64,000 nucleotides of DNA from Arenimonas caeni (GCF_003024235.1 NZ_KZ679098.1:1-64000), one strand, 5' to 3'. Shown: positions 6,987 through 19,635, counted from the first letter of the stretch. Notes: generated from the letters alone by a model not told the origin. Program-made: numbers and translations.

Positions 6987-7259
6987 TCAGTCCGCCGGCG
7001 GAATGTAGCCGGCGGGCTTCTCGGCGCCATCGCCGAACAGGAATTTCTCCATCTCGCCCTCCAGGAAGGCCCGGTGCTTCGGGTCCAGCGGCGAGAGCCG
7101 GTTCTCGTTGATCAGCATGGTCTGGTGCGCCAGCCACTGCTGCCAGGCCTCGCGGCCGATGTTCTCGAACACGCGCTTGCCCAGCGGCCCGGGCCAGGGC
7201 ACGAAGCCCAGGCCTTCGGTCTCGGCTTGCGTCTTGAGGCAGAACACGGTGCGGCTCAT
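6987..7259 (-). CDS. yggX: Fe(2+)-trafficking / oxidative damage protection protein YggX
   Basis: A 90-residue cytoplasmic protein of normal YggX length. It shows the family N-terminus [17 protein letters not shown] with the conserved Cys 7, followed by PWPGPLGKR and the [14 protein letters not shown] helix. YggX protects iron-sulfur clusters and DNA from oxidative damage. Its ATG overlaps the mutY stop as ATGA. Pairing with mutY, an iron-sulfur glycosylase, is conserved in gammaproteobacteria. It is the last gene of the ftsY-asmA-like-mutY-yggX operon. Confidence 0.95.
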   Translation of the reverse strand: MSRTVFCLKTQAETEGLGFVPWPGPLGKRVFENIGREAWQQWLAHQTMLINENRLSPLDPKHRAFLEGEMEKFLFGDGAEKPAGYIPPAD

Positions 7260-8302
7260 GGCAATCCTTCCAGCAGTTTCTTGACGGGGGCCGGCAGGCC
7301 CAGTTCGTGCAGGCGCTCGCGCGGCTGCCAGCGCAGGTCGGCATTATCGCCCGTCGCGGTGCGGGTGTCGGCCACGCGCCAGCGCAGCGGCTCGATGTGC
7401 AGCCGGTAGTGGCTGAAGACGTGCTCGAACACCGGCAGCGGCTCGGCGGCGTCGAAGTCGGCGCCGGCGCCGGCGTGCGTGGCCAGCAGCGAACGGGCCT
7501 CGTCGTGGTCGCCGGCCTCGGGCAGCGACCACAGCCCGTTCCACACGCCCTTGCCGGTGCGGCGCGCCAGCAGGATGCGGTCGTCGGCGTCGTGCAGCAG
7601 CAGCATCAGCGTGCGCCGCTCGGGTAGCGGCTTGCCGGGCTTGGCCTCGGGCAGCTGCGCCACGCGCCCCTCGCGCCGTGCCACGCAGTCGTCCTGCAGC
7701 GGGCAGAGCACGCAGGCCGGGTCGTGGCGGGTGCACAGCGTGGCGCCGAAATCCATGATCGCCTGCGTGTAGTCGGCCAGTCGCGTTTGCGGCAGGTGCG
7801 ACTCGCTCAGCGTCCACAGCTGCTTCTCCACCGGCGCGCTGCCGGGCCAGCCGGCGATGCCGTGGTAGCGCGCCAGCGTGCGCTTGACGTTGCCGTCGAG
7901 GATGGGAAAGCGCAGGCCGTGCGCCTGCGCCAGGATGGCGCCGGCGGTGCTGCGGCCGATGCCGGGCAGGGCGGCCAGTGCATCGAAGTCGGTGGGCAGG
8001 TCGCCGCCATGCCGTTCGACGCAAACCTGCGCGGCCTTGTGCAGGTTGCGGGCGCGGGCGTAGTAGCCCAGGCCGGCCCACAGCGCCAGCACGCGGTCGC
8101 TGTCGGCGGCGGCGAGGTCGGGCAGGGTGGGCAGCGCGTCCAGGAAGCGGGTGAAGTACGGGATCACCGTCTGCACCTGGGTCTGCTGCAGCATGATTTC
8201 CGACAGCCACACCCGGTAGGGCGTGCGCGGGTGCTGCCAGGGCAGGTCGTGGCGGCCGTCCCGGTCGAACCAGGCCAGCAGGTGGTCGGCGAGCGCGCTC
8301 AT
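7256..8302 (-). CDS. mutY: A/G-specific adenine DNA glycosylase MutY
   Basis: A 348-residue enzyme that removes adenine mispaired with 8-oxoguanine. Visible features: catalytic Glu 35 in SEIMLQQTQ, helix-hairpin-helix [12 protein letters not shown] at 112-123, catalytic Asp 137 in ILDGNVKR, and the [4Fe-4S] loop C190-x6-C197-x2-C200-x5-C206. The C-terminal third (from about 225) is the NUDIX-like 8-oxoG recognition domain. Length is normal. The start at ATG 8302 overlaps the stop of the AsmA-like gene (ATGA), and its own stop overlaps yggX in the same way. Confidence 0.97.
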   Translation of the reverse strand: MSALADHLLAWFDRDGRHDLPWQHPRTPYRVWLSEIMLQQTQVQTVIPYFTRFLDALPTLPDLAAADSDRVLALWAGLGYYARARNLHKAAQVCVERHGGDLPTDFDALAALPGIGRSTAGAILAQAHGLRFPILDGNVKRTLARYHGIAGWPGSAPVEKQLWTLSESHLPQTRLADYTQAIMDFGATLCTRHDPACVLCPLQDDCVARREGRVAQLPEAKPGKPLPERRTLMLLLHDADDRILLARRTGKGVWNGLWSLPEAGDHDEARSLLATHAGAGADFDAAEPLPVFEHVFSHYRLHIEPLRWRVADTRTATGDNADLRWQPRERLHELGLPAPVKKLLEGLP

Positions 8303-9452
8303 TCTTCCCCGGTCGCCGCGTCGTCGGCCGGTTCGTCGTCCAGCGTGATGCGCACGCCTTCGAGCTCCACGCCCTCGATCACCAGGCTCGGCGCCTCCAG
8401 CGTGCCGGTGAGCGGCGGCAGGGCCTGGCCGCCGTCGTCCTCCAGCCAGGCGAGCAGGGCGGGAACGGGAACCTGCGACTGTAGGCTCGCGCCCTCGCGC
8501 CGTGCATCGAGCTGCAGCGGGGCGGAAAAATCCGTGGCGCCGTCGTACACCAGTTCCAGCGCGATCGGCGCCGGCGCACCGGCCAGCGGTTCGGGCAGGG
8601 CAGGCCAGGCGCCGGGCCATTCCGGCAGCGTGCCGGCGAGGCGCAGCGAAAGGGTGTCGCCGTAGGCCAGCGCGCCGCCGCCTTTGAAGGCCGGCAGCGG
8701 CGACTCGCCCCGGAACGACAGCGCCGGCAGCTCCAGCATCATGGTCGGGCCCGACAGCGCCATCGTGCCTTCGAAACGCGCCAGCCATGGCGCGTCCAAC
8801 GATCCGGTGCGCACGCGGCCGGCGCCGTCGAAACGCAGCGGCGAATCCAGCCCGGCCTGCGCCAGCTCGAGCGGGCCGGCGAACACCAGGACGAGGTCGT
8901 CCCGATGCAACTCGCCCGATACCTCGGCCTGCGCCGGTTCGCCGGGCGACAGCGTCGGCAGCTGGATCGAAAGCTGCTGCAGCGACCAGCCCAGTCCCTG
9001 CAGGCGGCCCCCGTGCACGCTCAGTCCCTTGGTCAGCGTCGGCAGCTCGAATGCGCCGGACGGCGGCCGGCCGGACTGCCACGCCTCCAGCGCCGCGAGA
9101 TCGAGCGCCGGGGATTCAAGCGCGATGCGGGTGATCACCACCGGGCCGTCGCCCCAGATCGTCGACCAGGGCAGCGACACTTCCACCTCGCTCGCCGTGA
9201 CCAGCGGCGCGGCGGCGCCGGGCTGGCGCGCCACGAGCCGGGGGATGCGCAGGCGCGGTTCGGGGCGCAGCGCGTACTCGGGCGTGCCGGTGAAACCGAG
9301 GTCCAGGCCCTGCGATTCGCCCAGCGCCGAGAGCACGGTGTTGGCCAGCCGCACCGGTTCGAGCTGGCGGTCCACCCACCAGGCCGCCAGCAGCGCCAGC
9401 AGGGCGAGGACCGCCAGGATCTTCGGCCAGCGGCGCTTGCGCGGCGCGTCGG

Positions 9453-9456
<4 letters not shown>
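8299..9456 (-). CDS. AsmA-like envelope protein
   Basis: A 385-residue protein with a cationic N-terminus, one transmembrane helix (about residues 12-27) and a periplasmic, beta-rich body typical of AsmA-like proteins (repeated short strands such as LSVHGGRLQGLGWSLQQLSI). AsmA-family proteins affect outer-membrane assembly or lipid transport; this one is shorter than E. coli AsmA. Both ends overlap neighbours by ATGA (ftsY upstream, mutY downstream), so it is part of that operon. Family assignment is moderate and rests on architecture. Confidence 0.6.
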
Positions 9457-11725
<2,269 letters not shown>

Positions 11726-11755
11726 GCCACACATCCACATAAAAGAGGTATCGCC

Positions 11756-12259
11756 ATGAACCGTGCTCTTGTCCCCGTCGCCCTGCTGCTCTCCGCGCTC
11801 GTGCTGTCCGGCTGCCAGAAGGAGGAGGTCGTCGAGGCCGCCCCGGTTGAACTCGTCGCGCCCACCGGCACCGACGACGGTGAGTGGAAGGCCTACCTGG
11901 GCAAAGTGATCGGCCAGAACCAGGCCGGCGTCACCGACCGCGTGTTCTCCTACTACCTGCCGGTCGGCAGCCAGGAACCGTCCGAGGGCGACCAGGACGG
12001 CAAGACGATGTACGACCGCCAGCTCGAGAACGTGAACGCCGTGGTGCAGCGCACCGTGCTGCCGGGCAACATGCTCGCCTTCGGTTCGCCAGAGAGCGGC
12101 AAGATGGCCGACCTCATCGTGGCGGCCTTCAAGGACGCCGACCCGAACGCGCTCAAGGGCTCGCAGGTGCTGTTCATCGGCAATGCCGCCGACGGCGAGC
12201 GGGTCAGGGCCGCGGTCGAGCCCGCCGGCGCCCGCTACGTCTTCGTAGAGGCCAAGTAA
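11756..12259 (+). CDS. uncharacterised lipoprotein
   Basis: A 167-residue protein with a lipoprotein signal and lipobox LSGC (Cys 20), so it is membrane-anchored. The mature part (from WKAYLGKVIGQ to RYVFVEAK) has an alternating alpha/beta pattern and acidic segments. I recognise no named domain; similar lipoproteins occur in xanthomonads. It is preceded by AAGAGG. Spacing of 30 bases from coaD allows co-transcription. Confidence 0.6.
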   Translation: MNRALVPVALLLSALVLSGCQKEEVVEAAPVELVAPTGTDDGEWKAYLGKVIGQNQAGVTDRVFSYYLPVGSQEPSEGDQDGKTMYDRQLENVNAVVQRTVLPGNMLAFGSPESGKMADLIVAAFKDADPNALKGSQVLFIGNAADGERVRAAVEPAGARYVFVEAK

Positions 12260-12317
12260 GCCTCGCCGGCCGCGCCGGTCCCACGCGGGACCGGTGCGCG
12301 CCGCGGGGGCACCCGCC

Positions 12318-12578
12318 ATGTCCCTGCTGATCAGCGACCTTTGCATCAACTGCGACGTCTGCGCCCCGGCCTGTCCGAACACGGCCATCTCCCAGGGCGA
12401 GACGATCTACGAGATCGACCCGGCGCGCTGCACTGAATGCGTCGGGCATTTCGACGAACCCCAGTGCGTGGTGGTCTGTCCGGTCGAGTGCATCGACCTC
12501 GACCCGGAACATCCTGAAACGCCCGAGCAGCTGCTCGGCAAGTACCACGCGCTCACCCGAGGACGCTCCGCCGCATGA
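12318..12578 (+). CDS. yfhL: YfhL-type 2[4Fe-4S] ferredoxin
   Basis: An 86-residue ferredoxin. The first cluster motif is C9-x2-C12-x2-C15-x3-C19-P and the second C38-x2-C41-x8-C50-x3-C54-P, with the long x8 loop typical of YfhL/Alvin ferredoxins. It carries electrons in the cytoplasm; the partner is not established. In many gammaproteobacteria it follows coaD, as here. Its stop overlaps the ggt start (ATGA). Confidence 0.92.
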   Translation: MSLLISDLCINCDVCAPACPNTAISQGETIYEIDPARCTECVGHFDEPQCVVVCPVECIDLDPEHPETPEQLLGKYHALTRGRSAA

Positions 12579-14275
12579 TCCGTTTCCTGCTGCCCGGCCT
12601 GCTGGCGCTGCTGTCGCCGCTGGCCCTGGCCGATGCGCCGGCCCGTACCGCGACGCTGCACGACGCCGGTATCGCCAGCGCCAACGCCTACGCCACCGAC
12701 GCGGGCATGGAAGTGCTGGCCCGGGGCGGCAACGCCTTCGACGCCGCCATCGCGGTCAGCGCCACGCTCGGCCTGGTCGAGCCGGAAAGTTCGGGCCTGG
12801 GCGGCGGCGGTTTCATGCTGCTGCGCACGGCGGACGGGCGCGAGGTGTTCATCGACGCGCGCGAACGCGCCCCGCTCGCGGCCACGCGCGACATGTTCCT
12901 GGACGCCGCCGGCAATCCCGACCGCGACAAGTCGGTCAACGGCGCGCTCGCCGCCGCCATTCCCGGCCTGCCCGCGGGCCTGGACCACCTGGCGAAGAAC
13001 TACGGCCGCCTGCCGCTGTCCGAGTCGCTGGCCCCGGCCATCCGCCTGGCCCGCGAGGGCTGGCGCTTCGGCCCCAAGAACGCCGCCATGCTCGGCTGGC
13101 GCCGCGACGTGCTGGCGCGCAGCCCGGCCGCGGCCGAACTGTTCCTGCGCAAGGGCGAGGTGCCCGCGGAGGGCACGCTGATGCGCAACGAGGACTACGC
13201 CCGCGTGCTCGAACGCCTGGCCGCCGATGGCGCCGACGGTTTCTACCGCGGCCCGTTCGCGCGCCGGCTGGTGCGCGGCGTGAACCAGGCCGGCGGCATC
13301 TGGAGCGAGCGCGACCTGGCCAGTTACGCGGTGGTCGAGCGCGAGCCGCTGAAGTTCACGCACCGAGGCTACCAGATCACCACCGCGCCGGCGCCGTCCT
13401 CGGGCGGCGTGGCCCTTGCCACCATGCTCAAGGTGCTCGAGGGCTACGACTACCCGCGCCTGGGCAAGGTCGAGCGCAGCCACCTGCTGGTCGAAGCCAT
13501 GCGCCGCGCCTATCGCGACCGCGCGCTCTACCTGGGCGACCCGGACTTCGTGCAGGCGCCGGTGGACATGCTCACCTCCGATGCCTACGCGGCCGGCCTG
13601 CGCGCCTCGATCCATCCGGCGAAGGCCACGCCCAGCGAACTGCTGCCGGGCATCGACGCCCAGCCGCTGCGCCCCGACACCACGCATTTCTCGATCGTCG
13701 ACGCCGAGGGCAACCTGGTCGCCGTCACCCAGACCGTGAACCTGCCATACGGCAACGCGCTGGTGGTTCCGGGCACGGGCTTCCTGCTCAACAACGAGAT
13801 GGACGATTTCTCGGTCAAGGCGGGCGTGCCCAACGCCTTCGGCCTGGTCGGCGACGACGCCAATGCCATCGCCCCGGGCAAGCGCCCGCTCTCATCGATG
13901 ACGCCCACCATCATCAGCGGCCGCGGCCGCACCGCCGTGCTGGGCACGCCGGGCGGCAGCCGCATCATCACGATGGTGATGCTGGGACTGCTCGAACTGA
14001 TGGACGGGCAGGGCGCCCAGGCCACCGCCGCCGCGCCGCGCTTCCACCACCAGTACCTGCCCGACGTGGTGCAGGCCGAGGCCGCGGCCTTCAGCGCCGG
14101 GGAGATCGAGGCACTGCGCGCCATGGGTCACACGGTCGAAAGCGGCGAGCGCACCTGGGGCAATATGCAGGTGGTGCTGTGGCACCACGACAGCGGCAAG
14201 GTCGAGGCCGGCGCCGACCCGCGCTGGGAAGGCGTGGGCAAGGGCTCGGCGTCCGATGCCTCGGTCTATCGCTAG
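12575..14275 (+). CDS. ggt: gamma-glutamyltransferase
   Basis: A 566-residue periplasmic Ntn-hydrolase proenzyme. A signal peptide (1-20, ending LALA) is followed by the large-subunit motif GLGGGGFMLL, the autoprocessing/catalytic Thr at about 369 in DTTHFSIVD, and the small-subunit motifs PLSSMTP and GTPGGSRIITMV. It cleaves gamma-glutamyl bonds of glutathione and other peptides. Length matches the family. Start overlaps the ferredoxin stop. Confidence 0.96.
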   Translation: MIRFLLPGLLALLSPLALADAPARTATLHDAGIASANAYATDAGMEVLARGGNAFDAAIAVSATLGLVEPESSGLGGGGFMLLRTADGREVFIDARERAPLAATRDMFLDAAGNPDRDKSVNGALAAAIPGLPAGLDHLAKNYGRLPLSESLAPAIRLAREGWRFGPKNAAMLGWRRDVLARSPAAAELFLRKGEVPAEGTLMRNEDYARVLERLAADGADGFYRGPFARRLVRGVNQAGGIWSERDLASYAVVEREPLKFTHRGYQITTAPAPSSGGVALATMLKVLEGYDYPRLGKVERSHLLVEAMRRAYRDRALYLGDPDFVQAPVDMLTSDAYAAGLRASIHPAKATPSELLPGIDAQPLRPDTTHFSIVDAEGNLVAVTQTVNLPYGNALVVPGTGFLLNNEMDDFSVKAGVPNAFGLVGDDANAIAPGKRPLSSMTPTIISGRGRTAVLGTPGGSRIITMVMLGLLELMDGQGAQATAAAPRFHHQYLPDVVQAEAAAFSAGEIEALRAMGHTVESGERTWGNMQVVLWHHDSGKVEAGADPRWEGVGKGSASDASVYR

Positions 14276-14284
14276 GAGGACGCG

Positions 14285-15175
<891 letters not shown>

Positions 15176-15186
15176 GGAGAGAAACG

Positions 15187-15603
15187 ATGCGTCTGCTGCT
15201 GCCGTTCCTGCTGTTCCTGGCCCCCGCCGCCCTGGCCGCCGACTACGGCGAGCCGATGCCGGAAGGCGAGGCCATCGCCATCGCCGCCGCCGCCGCCGAC
15301 CCGGCCGCCTACACCACCGGCCAGCCGGCCAAGTTCACCGGCCGCATCACCCAAGTCTGCCAGAAGAAGGGCTGCTGGGTCGTGCTCGAGCAGGACGGCG
15401 CCAGCGCCCGCGTGATGGCCAAGGACCACGGCTTCGAGGTTCCCAAGGACGCCAGTGGCCCCGCCGTGGCCTACGGCATCCTGCAGGAGGAGCCGATCAG
15501 CGAGGAGCACGCGCGCCACCTGGTCGAGGACGACGGCGCCGCGCCGCCGGCGCCGAAGGAACTGCGCATCGTCGCCACCTCGATCTCCATTCCCGAAGCC
15601 TGA
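15187..15603 (+). CDS. DUF4920 domain-containing exported protein
   Basis: A 138-residue protein with a signal peptide (1-18, ALAA) and an OB-like domain containing AKFTGRITQVCQKKGCWVVL, the DUF4920 hallmark with a Cys pair. Function is unknown; it is predicted to be periplasmic and possibly metal-binding through the two cysteines. GGAGAGAAACG precedes the start, 11 bases after the MBL gene. Confidence 0.85.
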   Translation: MRLLLPFLLFLAPAALAADYGEPMPEGEAIAIAAAAADPAAYTTGQPAKFTGRITQVCQKKGCWVVLEQDGASARVMAKDHGFEVPKDASGPAVAYGILQEEPISEEHARHLVEDDGAAPPAPKELRIVATSISIPEA

Positions 15604-15610
15604 GTGTCAC

Positions 15611-15637
15611 ACCGGCCGGCGATGATGCCCGGCCGGT
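15611..15637. repeat. perfect 9-bp inverted repeat before the PhoX-like gene
   Basis: ACCGGCCGG at 15611-15619 and CCGGCCGGT at 15629-15637 flank a 9-base loop. There is no T-tract, so it is not a standard terminator. Its position argues that translation of the next gene starts after it, at TTG 15661. Confidence 0.6.
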
Positions 15638-15660
15638 CACCGTCGAAGCAGGAGCAGGTC

Positions 15661-17064
15661 TTGGCAGGGAACGACGAGGCGCCGCGCATCAGCCGCCGGC
15701 GATTGCTCAAGGGCGGGCTGGGCCTCGGCGCCGCCGCCCTGGGCCTGGGCCCGGTGGGCAGCCTGATGGCACAGGCCGGCACCGGCCTGGGGATTTCCGC
15801 GGGCTATGGCCCGCTTTCGCCGGTCGCCGATCGGGCCACCGGCCTGCCGTTGCTGCAGTTGCCGGCCGGCTTCGAGTACGTGAGCTTCGGCTGGACGGGC
15901 GAGGAGATCGCGCCCGGCCAGGCCTGCCCGGGCAAGCACGACGGCATGGGCGTAGTGCGCGCCGAGGGCGACATCGTCACCTTGGTGCGCAACCACGAGA
16001 TCACCGAGGATCCGGGCGGCAGCTTCGCGCCGCCGTCGGCCACCTACGACCCGGACTGCCGCGGCGGCACGGTGACGCTGCGCTTCGATACCGCGCGCGG
16101 CGCCTTCGTCGATGCGCGGCCCTCGCTCTCGGGCACCCTGGTCAACTGCGCCGGCGGCACCACGCCCTGGGGCAGCTGGCTGTCGTGCGAGGAGATCGTG
16201 CTCGACCAGGGCCAGGAGGTCGTGGTCAGCGGCTACCCGTACACCATCAACCGCAGCCACGGCTTCATCTTCGAGGTGCCGGGCGAGGGTCTGTCCAATG
16301 CCGAGCCGCTGCTCGACATGGGCCAGATGAAGCACGAGGCGGCCTGCGTGGACCCGCGCGACGGCATCGTCTACCTCACCGAAGACCACAAGCCCTTCGC
16401 CGGCTTCTACCGGTTCATCCCGAAGGTGCCGGGCGAACTGGCACGCGGCGGCCGCCTGCAGATGCTGGCCGCCGAGGGCGTGCGCGACCTGCGCACCGGC
16501 CGGCGCGCCGGCGAGCGCCTGCGCGTGCGCTGGGTCGACATCAACGAGCCCACCCGCGGCCGCGATGCCGACGGCGGGCCGGGCGGCCTGGTGCGCCAGG
16601 GCCTCGCCAACGGTGGCTCGGCCTTCATCCGCCTCGAAGGCATCGTGATCGCCGACGAGCGGGTGTACTTCACCTCCACCAGCGGCGGCGACGCCGAATG
16701 CGGGCAGCTCTGGGCCTACCACCCGCGCGCGGGCGTGCTCGAGCTGGTGTTCGAGTCGCCGGGCCGCGAGGTCCTTGATTACCCCGACAACATCATCGCC
16801 AGCCCGCGCGGCGGCCTGGTGATCTGCGAGGACTCCGGCCAGCCGGTTCAGCGCCTCTACGGCCTGGACCACGCCGGCGGCCTGTTCGAGTTCTGCCGGA
16901 ACAACGTGGTGCTGGACGGACACCGCGGCTTCAGCGGAGACTTCCGTGGCGACGAGTGGGCTGGCGCCTGCTTCTCGCCGGACGGCCGCTGGCTGTTCGC
17001 CAACGTCTACGCGCCGGGCTTCACCGTGGCCATCACCGGACCCTGGAAAGCCGGACTCATCTGA
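15661..17064 (+). CDS. PhoX-like (DUF839) alkaline phosphatase family protein, Tat-exported
   Basis: A 467-residue protein with a twin-arginine signal, ISRRRLLKGG at about 10-19, followed by a Gly/Ala/Leu hydrophobic stretch. The body has DUF839/PhoX-type motifs: NHEITEDPGG, GTLVNCAGGTTPWGSWLSCEE split across 180-205, the Glu-rich MKHEAACVDP and GEWAGACFSPDG-like end (DEWAGACFSPDG). PhoX enzymes are calcium-iron phosphatases. I chose TTG 15661 because GGAG sits 6 bases upstream; the frame is open from GTG 15604, but that region holds a perfect inverted repeat. A stop-to-stop alternative start at ATG 15622 cannot be excluded. Confidence 0.85.
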   Translation: MAGNDEAPRISRRRLLKGGLGLGAAALGLGPVGSLMAQAGTGLGISAGYGPLSPVADRATGLPLLQLPAGFEYVSFGWTGEEIAPGQACPGKHDGMGVVRAEGDIVTLVRNHEITEDPGGSFAPPSATYDPDCRGGTVTLRFDTARGAFVDARPSLSGTLVNCAGGTTPWGSWLSCEEIVLDQGQEVVVSGYPYTINRSHGFIFEVPGEGLSNAEPLLDMGQMKHEAACVDPRDGIVYLTEDHKPFAGFYRFIPKVPGELARGGRLQMLAAEGVRDLRTGRRAGERLRVRWVDINEPTRGRDADGGPGGLVRQGLANGGSAFIRLEGIVIADERVYFTSTSGGDAECGQLWAYHPRAGVLELVFESPGREVLDYPDNIIASPRGGLVICEDSGQPVQRLYGLDHAGGLFEFCRNNVVLDGHRGFSGDFRGDEWAGACFSPDGRWLFANVYAPGFTVAITGPWKAGLI

Positions 17065-17073
17065 GGATCGACC

Positions 17074-17466
17074 ATGATCACCCTGCTGTACGCCGCGCTC
17101 TGCACGCTGCTGATCCTCGCCCTGGCCGGCCGGGTGATGGCGGCCCGGATGAAGTACCGCGTCGGCCTGGGCGACGGTGGCAACACCGAGCTCAACCGCC
17201 GCGTGCGCGCCCATGCCAACGCCGTCGAGTACGTGCCGCTGGCGCTGCTGCTGCTCGGCGGCATGGAGCTCAACGGTTACCCGGACTGGCTGATCCACGT
17301 CTTCGGCAGCCTGCTGCTGCTCTCGCGCGTGCTGCACGCCTGGGGCCTGCACAAGACCGCCGGCACCAGCCCGGGGCGCTTCCTCGGCACGCTCGTGACG
17401 CTGCTGCTGATGATCGTGATGGCCGCCTTCGCCATCCTCGGCTTCGTCCAGCAGCACCTGGCCTGA
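17074..17466 (+). CDS. MAPEG family membrane protein
   Basis: A 130-residue integral membrane protein with four predicted helices. It has the MAPEG signatures: R-V-x-x-GDGGN (about 29-36), RAHANAVEYVPLAL and SRVLHAWG. The family includes microsomal glutathione transferases; bacterial members probably conjugate or reduce lipophilic substrates. It lies 9 bases after the PhoX-like gene and ends the operon; the large palindrome follows. Confidence 0.92.
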   Translation: MITLLYAALCTLLILALAGRVMAARMKYRVGLGDGGNTELNRRVRAHANAVEYVPLALLLLGGMELNGYPDWLIHVFGSLLLLSRVLHAWGLHKTAGTSPGRFLGTLVTLLLMIVMAAFAILGFVQQHLA

Positions 17467-17510
17467 GCCCATCCCGCCGCTCCACCCCCGCTGACCCCGA
17501 CTCCTCCCGC

Positions 17511-18262
17511 GCTCCTGTAGGAGCGCCTTCAGGCGCGAATCTTTTTAGGCTTTCGTCGGGTCATCCGCCGGGCCCGGGCACCCTTTGCAACCGCCGGCAC
17601 CGCGCTGCCGAAGGCTCCCGCTCGGCTCTTTCGCCTCGCGTGACCTTCGGCATCACGGCGCCGCCGCACGGTTTTCGCCATCTCGCCGGAACAAGGGGGC
17701 GACTGCGCACGCTGCCCGCGCGGCCGCCGGCGGTCTGTCGGTATGCGGACAGACTGCATCCGCAGCGAACGTGCGGCCTGGGTCGCGCCCCGGCTTTGGC
17801 TTTCTCGGCCGCACCTTCGTGCGGAATCGTCCACTGCCGCGACCGGATCGATTTTCCTGGCTTCGTGCACCGGACATGATCGGAGTACGACCGGAATCGG
17901 TGTACGAAGACCCTGTGCAGCTCGTGATCGCGACTCGGCGAACTTCCGCACGAAGGTGCGGCCGAGAACGCCGGGCTCCGTAACCAACGTGGCCCGCCCG
18001 GCACGGCGTCGGCAGTTTGTCCGCAGTCCGACCCTGCACCGCCGGTTTCGATCGCATCGTGCGACGACGAGATCGTGTTCCGGCGAGCCGAAGTAAATCG
18101 TGCGACGGCGCCGTGATGCCGAAGGTCACGCGAGGCGAAAGAGCCGAGCGGGAGCCTTCGGCAGCGCGGTGGCGGCGGTTGCGCAAGGTGCCCGGGTACA
18201 GCGAATGACCCGACGAATCAAAGAGGCAAAAGATTCGCGCCTGAAGGCGCTCCTACAGGAGC
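17511..18262. repeat. about 750-bp imperfect palindrome (dispersed repeat)
   Basis: The left arm from 17511 reappears reversed in the right arm ending at 18262, with the centre near 17884. The outermost 35 bases are almost identical, including the small palindromes CTCCTGTAGGAG and GCGCC-TTCA-GGCGC (17523-17536; mirrored at 18237-18250). Further matched blocks include CCGAAGGCTCCCGCTCGGCT, CGTGACCTTCGGCATCACGG, CTCGCCGGAACA and TTCTCGGCCGCACCTTCGTG. The whole intergenic space between the MAPEG and EF-hand genes is this element. Open frames inside it on both strands are reflections of the repeat and show no gene signs. Confidence 0.85.
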
Positions 18263-18278
18263 CGGCCAAGGGGCCGGG

Positions 18279-18599
18279 TCAGCGGGGTGGGGCGATCAGT
18301 TCGGTGCGGCTGAGGTAACCGTCGCCGTTGGCGTCCTGGCGGTGGAACTGGGCCGAGAAGCGCGCCTCGTGTTCGGCGAGGGTGATGCGCGGCGCATCGG
18401 GGATGTGCTGCTCGTGCGGCTCGAGCACGCCGTTGCCGTCGACGTCCATCTGCCGGAAGGCGAAGCCCATGCGCTCGAGGAACTCGGGGAGCGACACGCG
18501 GCCGTCGCCGTCGAGGTCCACCGCCGAGAAGTAGTCGCCGTTCGCGCCGGCCGGGCCGGCCAGCGCCAGCAGGGCCGCGAGCGCGAACCTAGCCCGCAT
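18279..18599 (-). CDS. EF-hand calcium-binding exported protein
   Basis: A 106-residue protein with a signal peptide (about 1-20) and three EF-hand loops: DLDGDGRVSLPEF, DVDGNGVLEPHE and DANGDGYLSRTE. It probably binds calcium in the periplasm or outside. Its start overlaps the rlmM stop by about 11 bases, so it is coupled to rlmM although the functions seem unrelated. Confidence 0.88.
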   Translation of the reverse strand: MRARFALAALLALAGPAGANGDYFSAVDLDGDGRVSLPEFLERMGFAFRQMDVDGNGVLEPHEQHIPDAPRITLAEHEARFSAQFHRQDANGDGYLSRTELIAPPR

Positions 18600-19635
18600 A
18601 GACCGTGATCTCTTCCCGGTCGTGGTAGAGCTGCTTGGCGCGCGGGGTCAGCGGGCGCCCGGCGTGGTCGACGAAGTGCTGCAGGCAGTCGCGGGTTTCG
18701 TCCCAGCGCTTCTTCATCGGCAGCTTGAGGTTGAACACCGCGCGCTTGCACCAGCCCTCGCGGAACCACGTGGCCATGCGATCTGCGACCTTGGCGGGCG
18801 ACTCGACCATGTCGCAGACCATCCAGTCCAGCGGCTTCGGCGGCTGCCAGCGGAAACCGTCGGCGCGGATGTGCTCGATCACCCCGGTTTCCATCGCGCT
18901 CGGCGCCATCGGGCCGTTGTCGATGGAGAACACCCGGATGTGCCGGCGCGCCAGCACCCAGCTCCAGCCGCCGGGCGCCGCGCCCAGGTCGGCGGCGCTC
19001 ATGCCCGGCTGCAGGAAGGCCTCGCGCTCCTTGTCGGTGAGCAGGCACATCAGCGCCTCCTCGAGCTTGAGCGCCGAGCGGCTCGGCGCATCGGCATTCG
19101 CGCGCAGGCGCGGCACGCCCAGCGGCCAGGGCGAGGCGTCGCCGGGCGTGGCGCTGGCCAGCAGGGCATGGTTGCCGGCCAGCATCAGCACGTGCAGGCG
19201 CGGCAGGCGCGGGTCTTCCTTCTCGGTGATCAGGCCGCGCTGGCGCAGCGCCGGGCGCAACGCGTTGCCCAGCGCCCGGGCCAGGCCGGCGAGCGGCTTG
19301 CCCTCGTCCGAGTCGGGGTGTTCCACCCAGACATCGCCATGCCGGCCGCGGCCGCCGAGCGCCTCCATGATCGGCCCGATCCGGTCGGTCGGGTCCAGGC
19401 CCGGCAGGTCGGCGAGCAGGCGAAGCTTCTGGCGCGCGAAGATCAGCGTCGACCAGGGCAGGGCGCGCGAGAGCGCGGCGCCGTCGTCAACGCCCAGGAA
19501 CTGCACGTAGCCCGAATTGCGCTCGGTGCGCGCGTAGCCATGGAAGCCGGCGCCGGCGGCGCGTTCGGAAAGTTCGGCGGCCAGTTCCGGCTCGAAGCCG
19601 GGGCGGCAGTAGGCCAGCAGGCCGTCAGTAGACAA
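18589..19635 (-). CDS. rlmM: 23S rRNA (cytidine2498-2'-O)-methyltransferase RlmM
   Basis: A 348-residue protein of normal length. The N-terminal THUMP-like part contains GLLAYCRPGFEPELAAEL. The C-terminal Rossmann methyltransferase has DLGAAPGGWSWVL (SAM loop), the catalytic-type VCDMVE segment and NLKLPMKKRW. It modifies C2498 of 23S rRNA. Start overlaps the deaminase stop by 11 bases. Confidence 0.95.
   Translation of the reverse strand: MSTDGLLAYCRPGFEPELAAELSERAAGAGFHGYARTERNSGYVQFLGVDDGAALSRALPWSTLIFARQKLRLLADLPGLDPTDRIGPIMEALGGRGRHGDVWVEHPDSDEGKPLAGLARALGNALRPALRQRGLITEKEDPRLPRLHVLMLAGNHALLASATPGDASPWPLGVPRLRANADAPSRSALKLEEALMCLLTDKEREAFLQPGMSAADLGAAPGGWSWVLARRHIRVFSIDNGPMAPSAMETGVIEHIRADGFRWQPPKPLDWMVCDMVESPAKVADRMATWFREGWCKRAVFNLKLPMKKRWDETRDCLQHFVDHAGRPLTPRAKQLYHDREEITVYAG

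Noticed and set aside
17561..18186. Several open frames of 100-180 codons inside the palindrome on both strands
   Set aside because: They mirror each other because the DNA is an inverted repeat; no ribosome sites or conserved domain, and low-complexity Arg/Ser/Pro translation.
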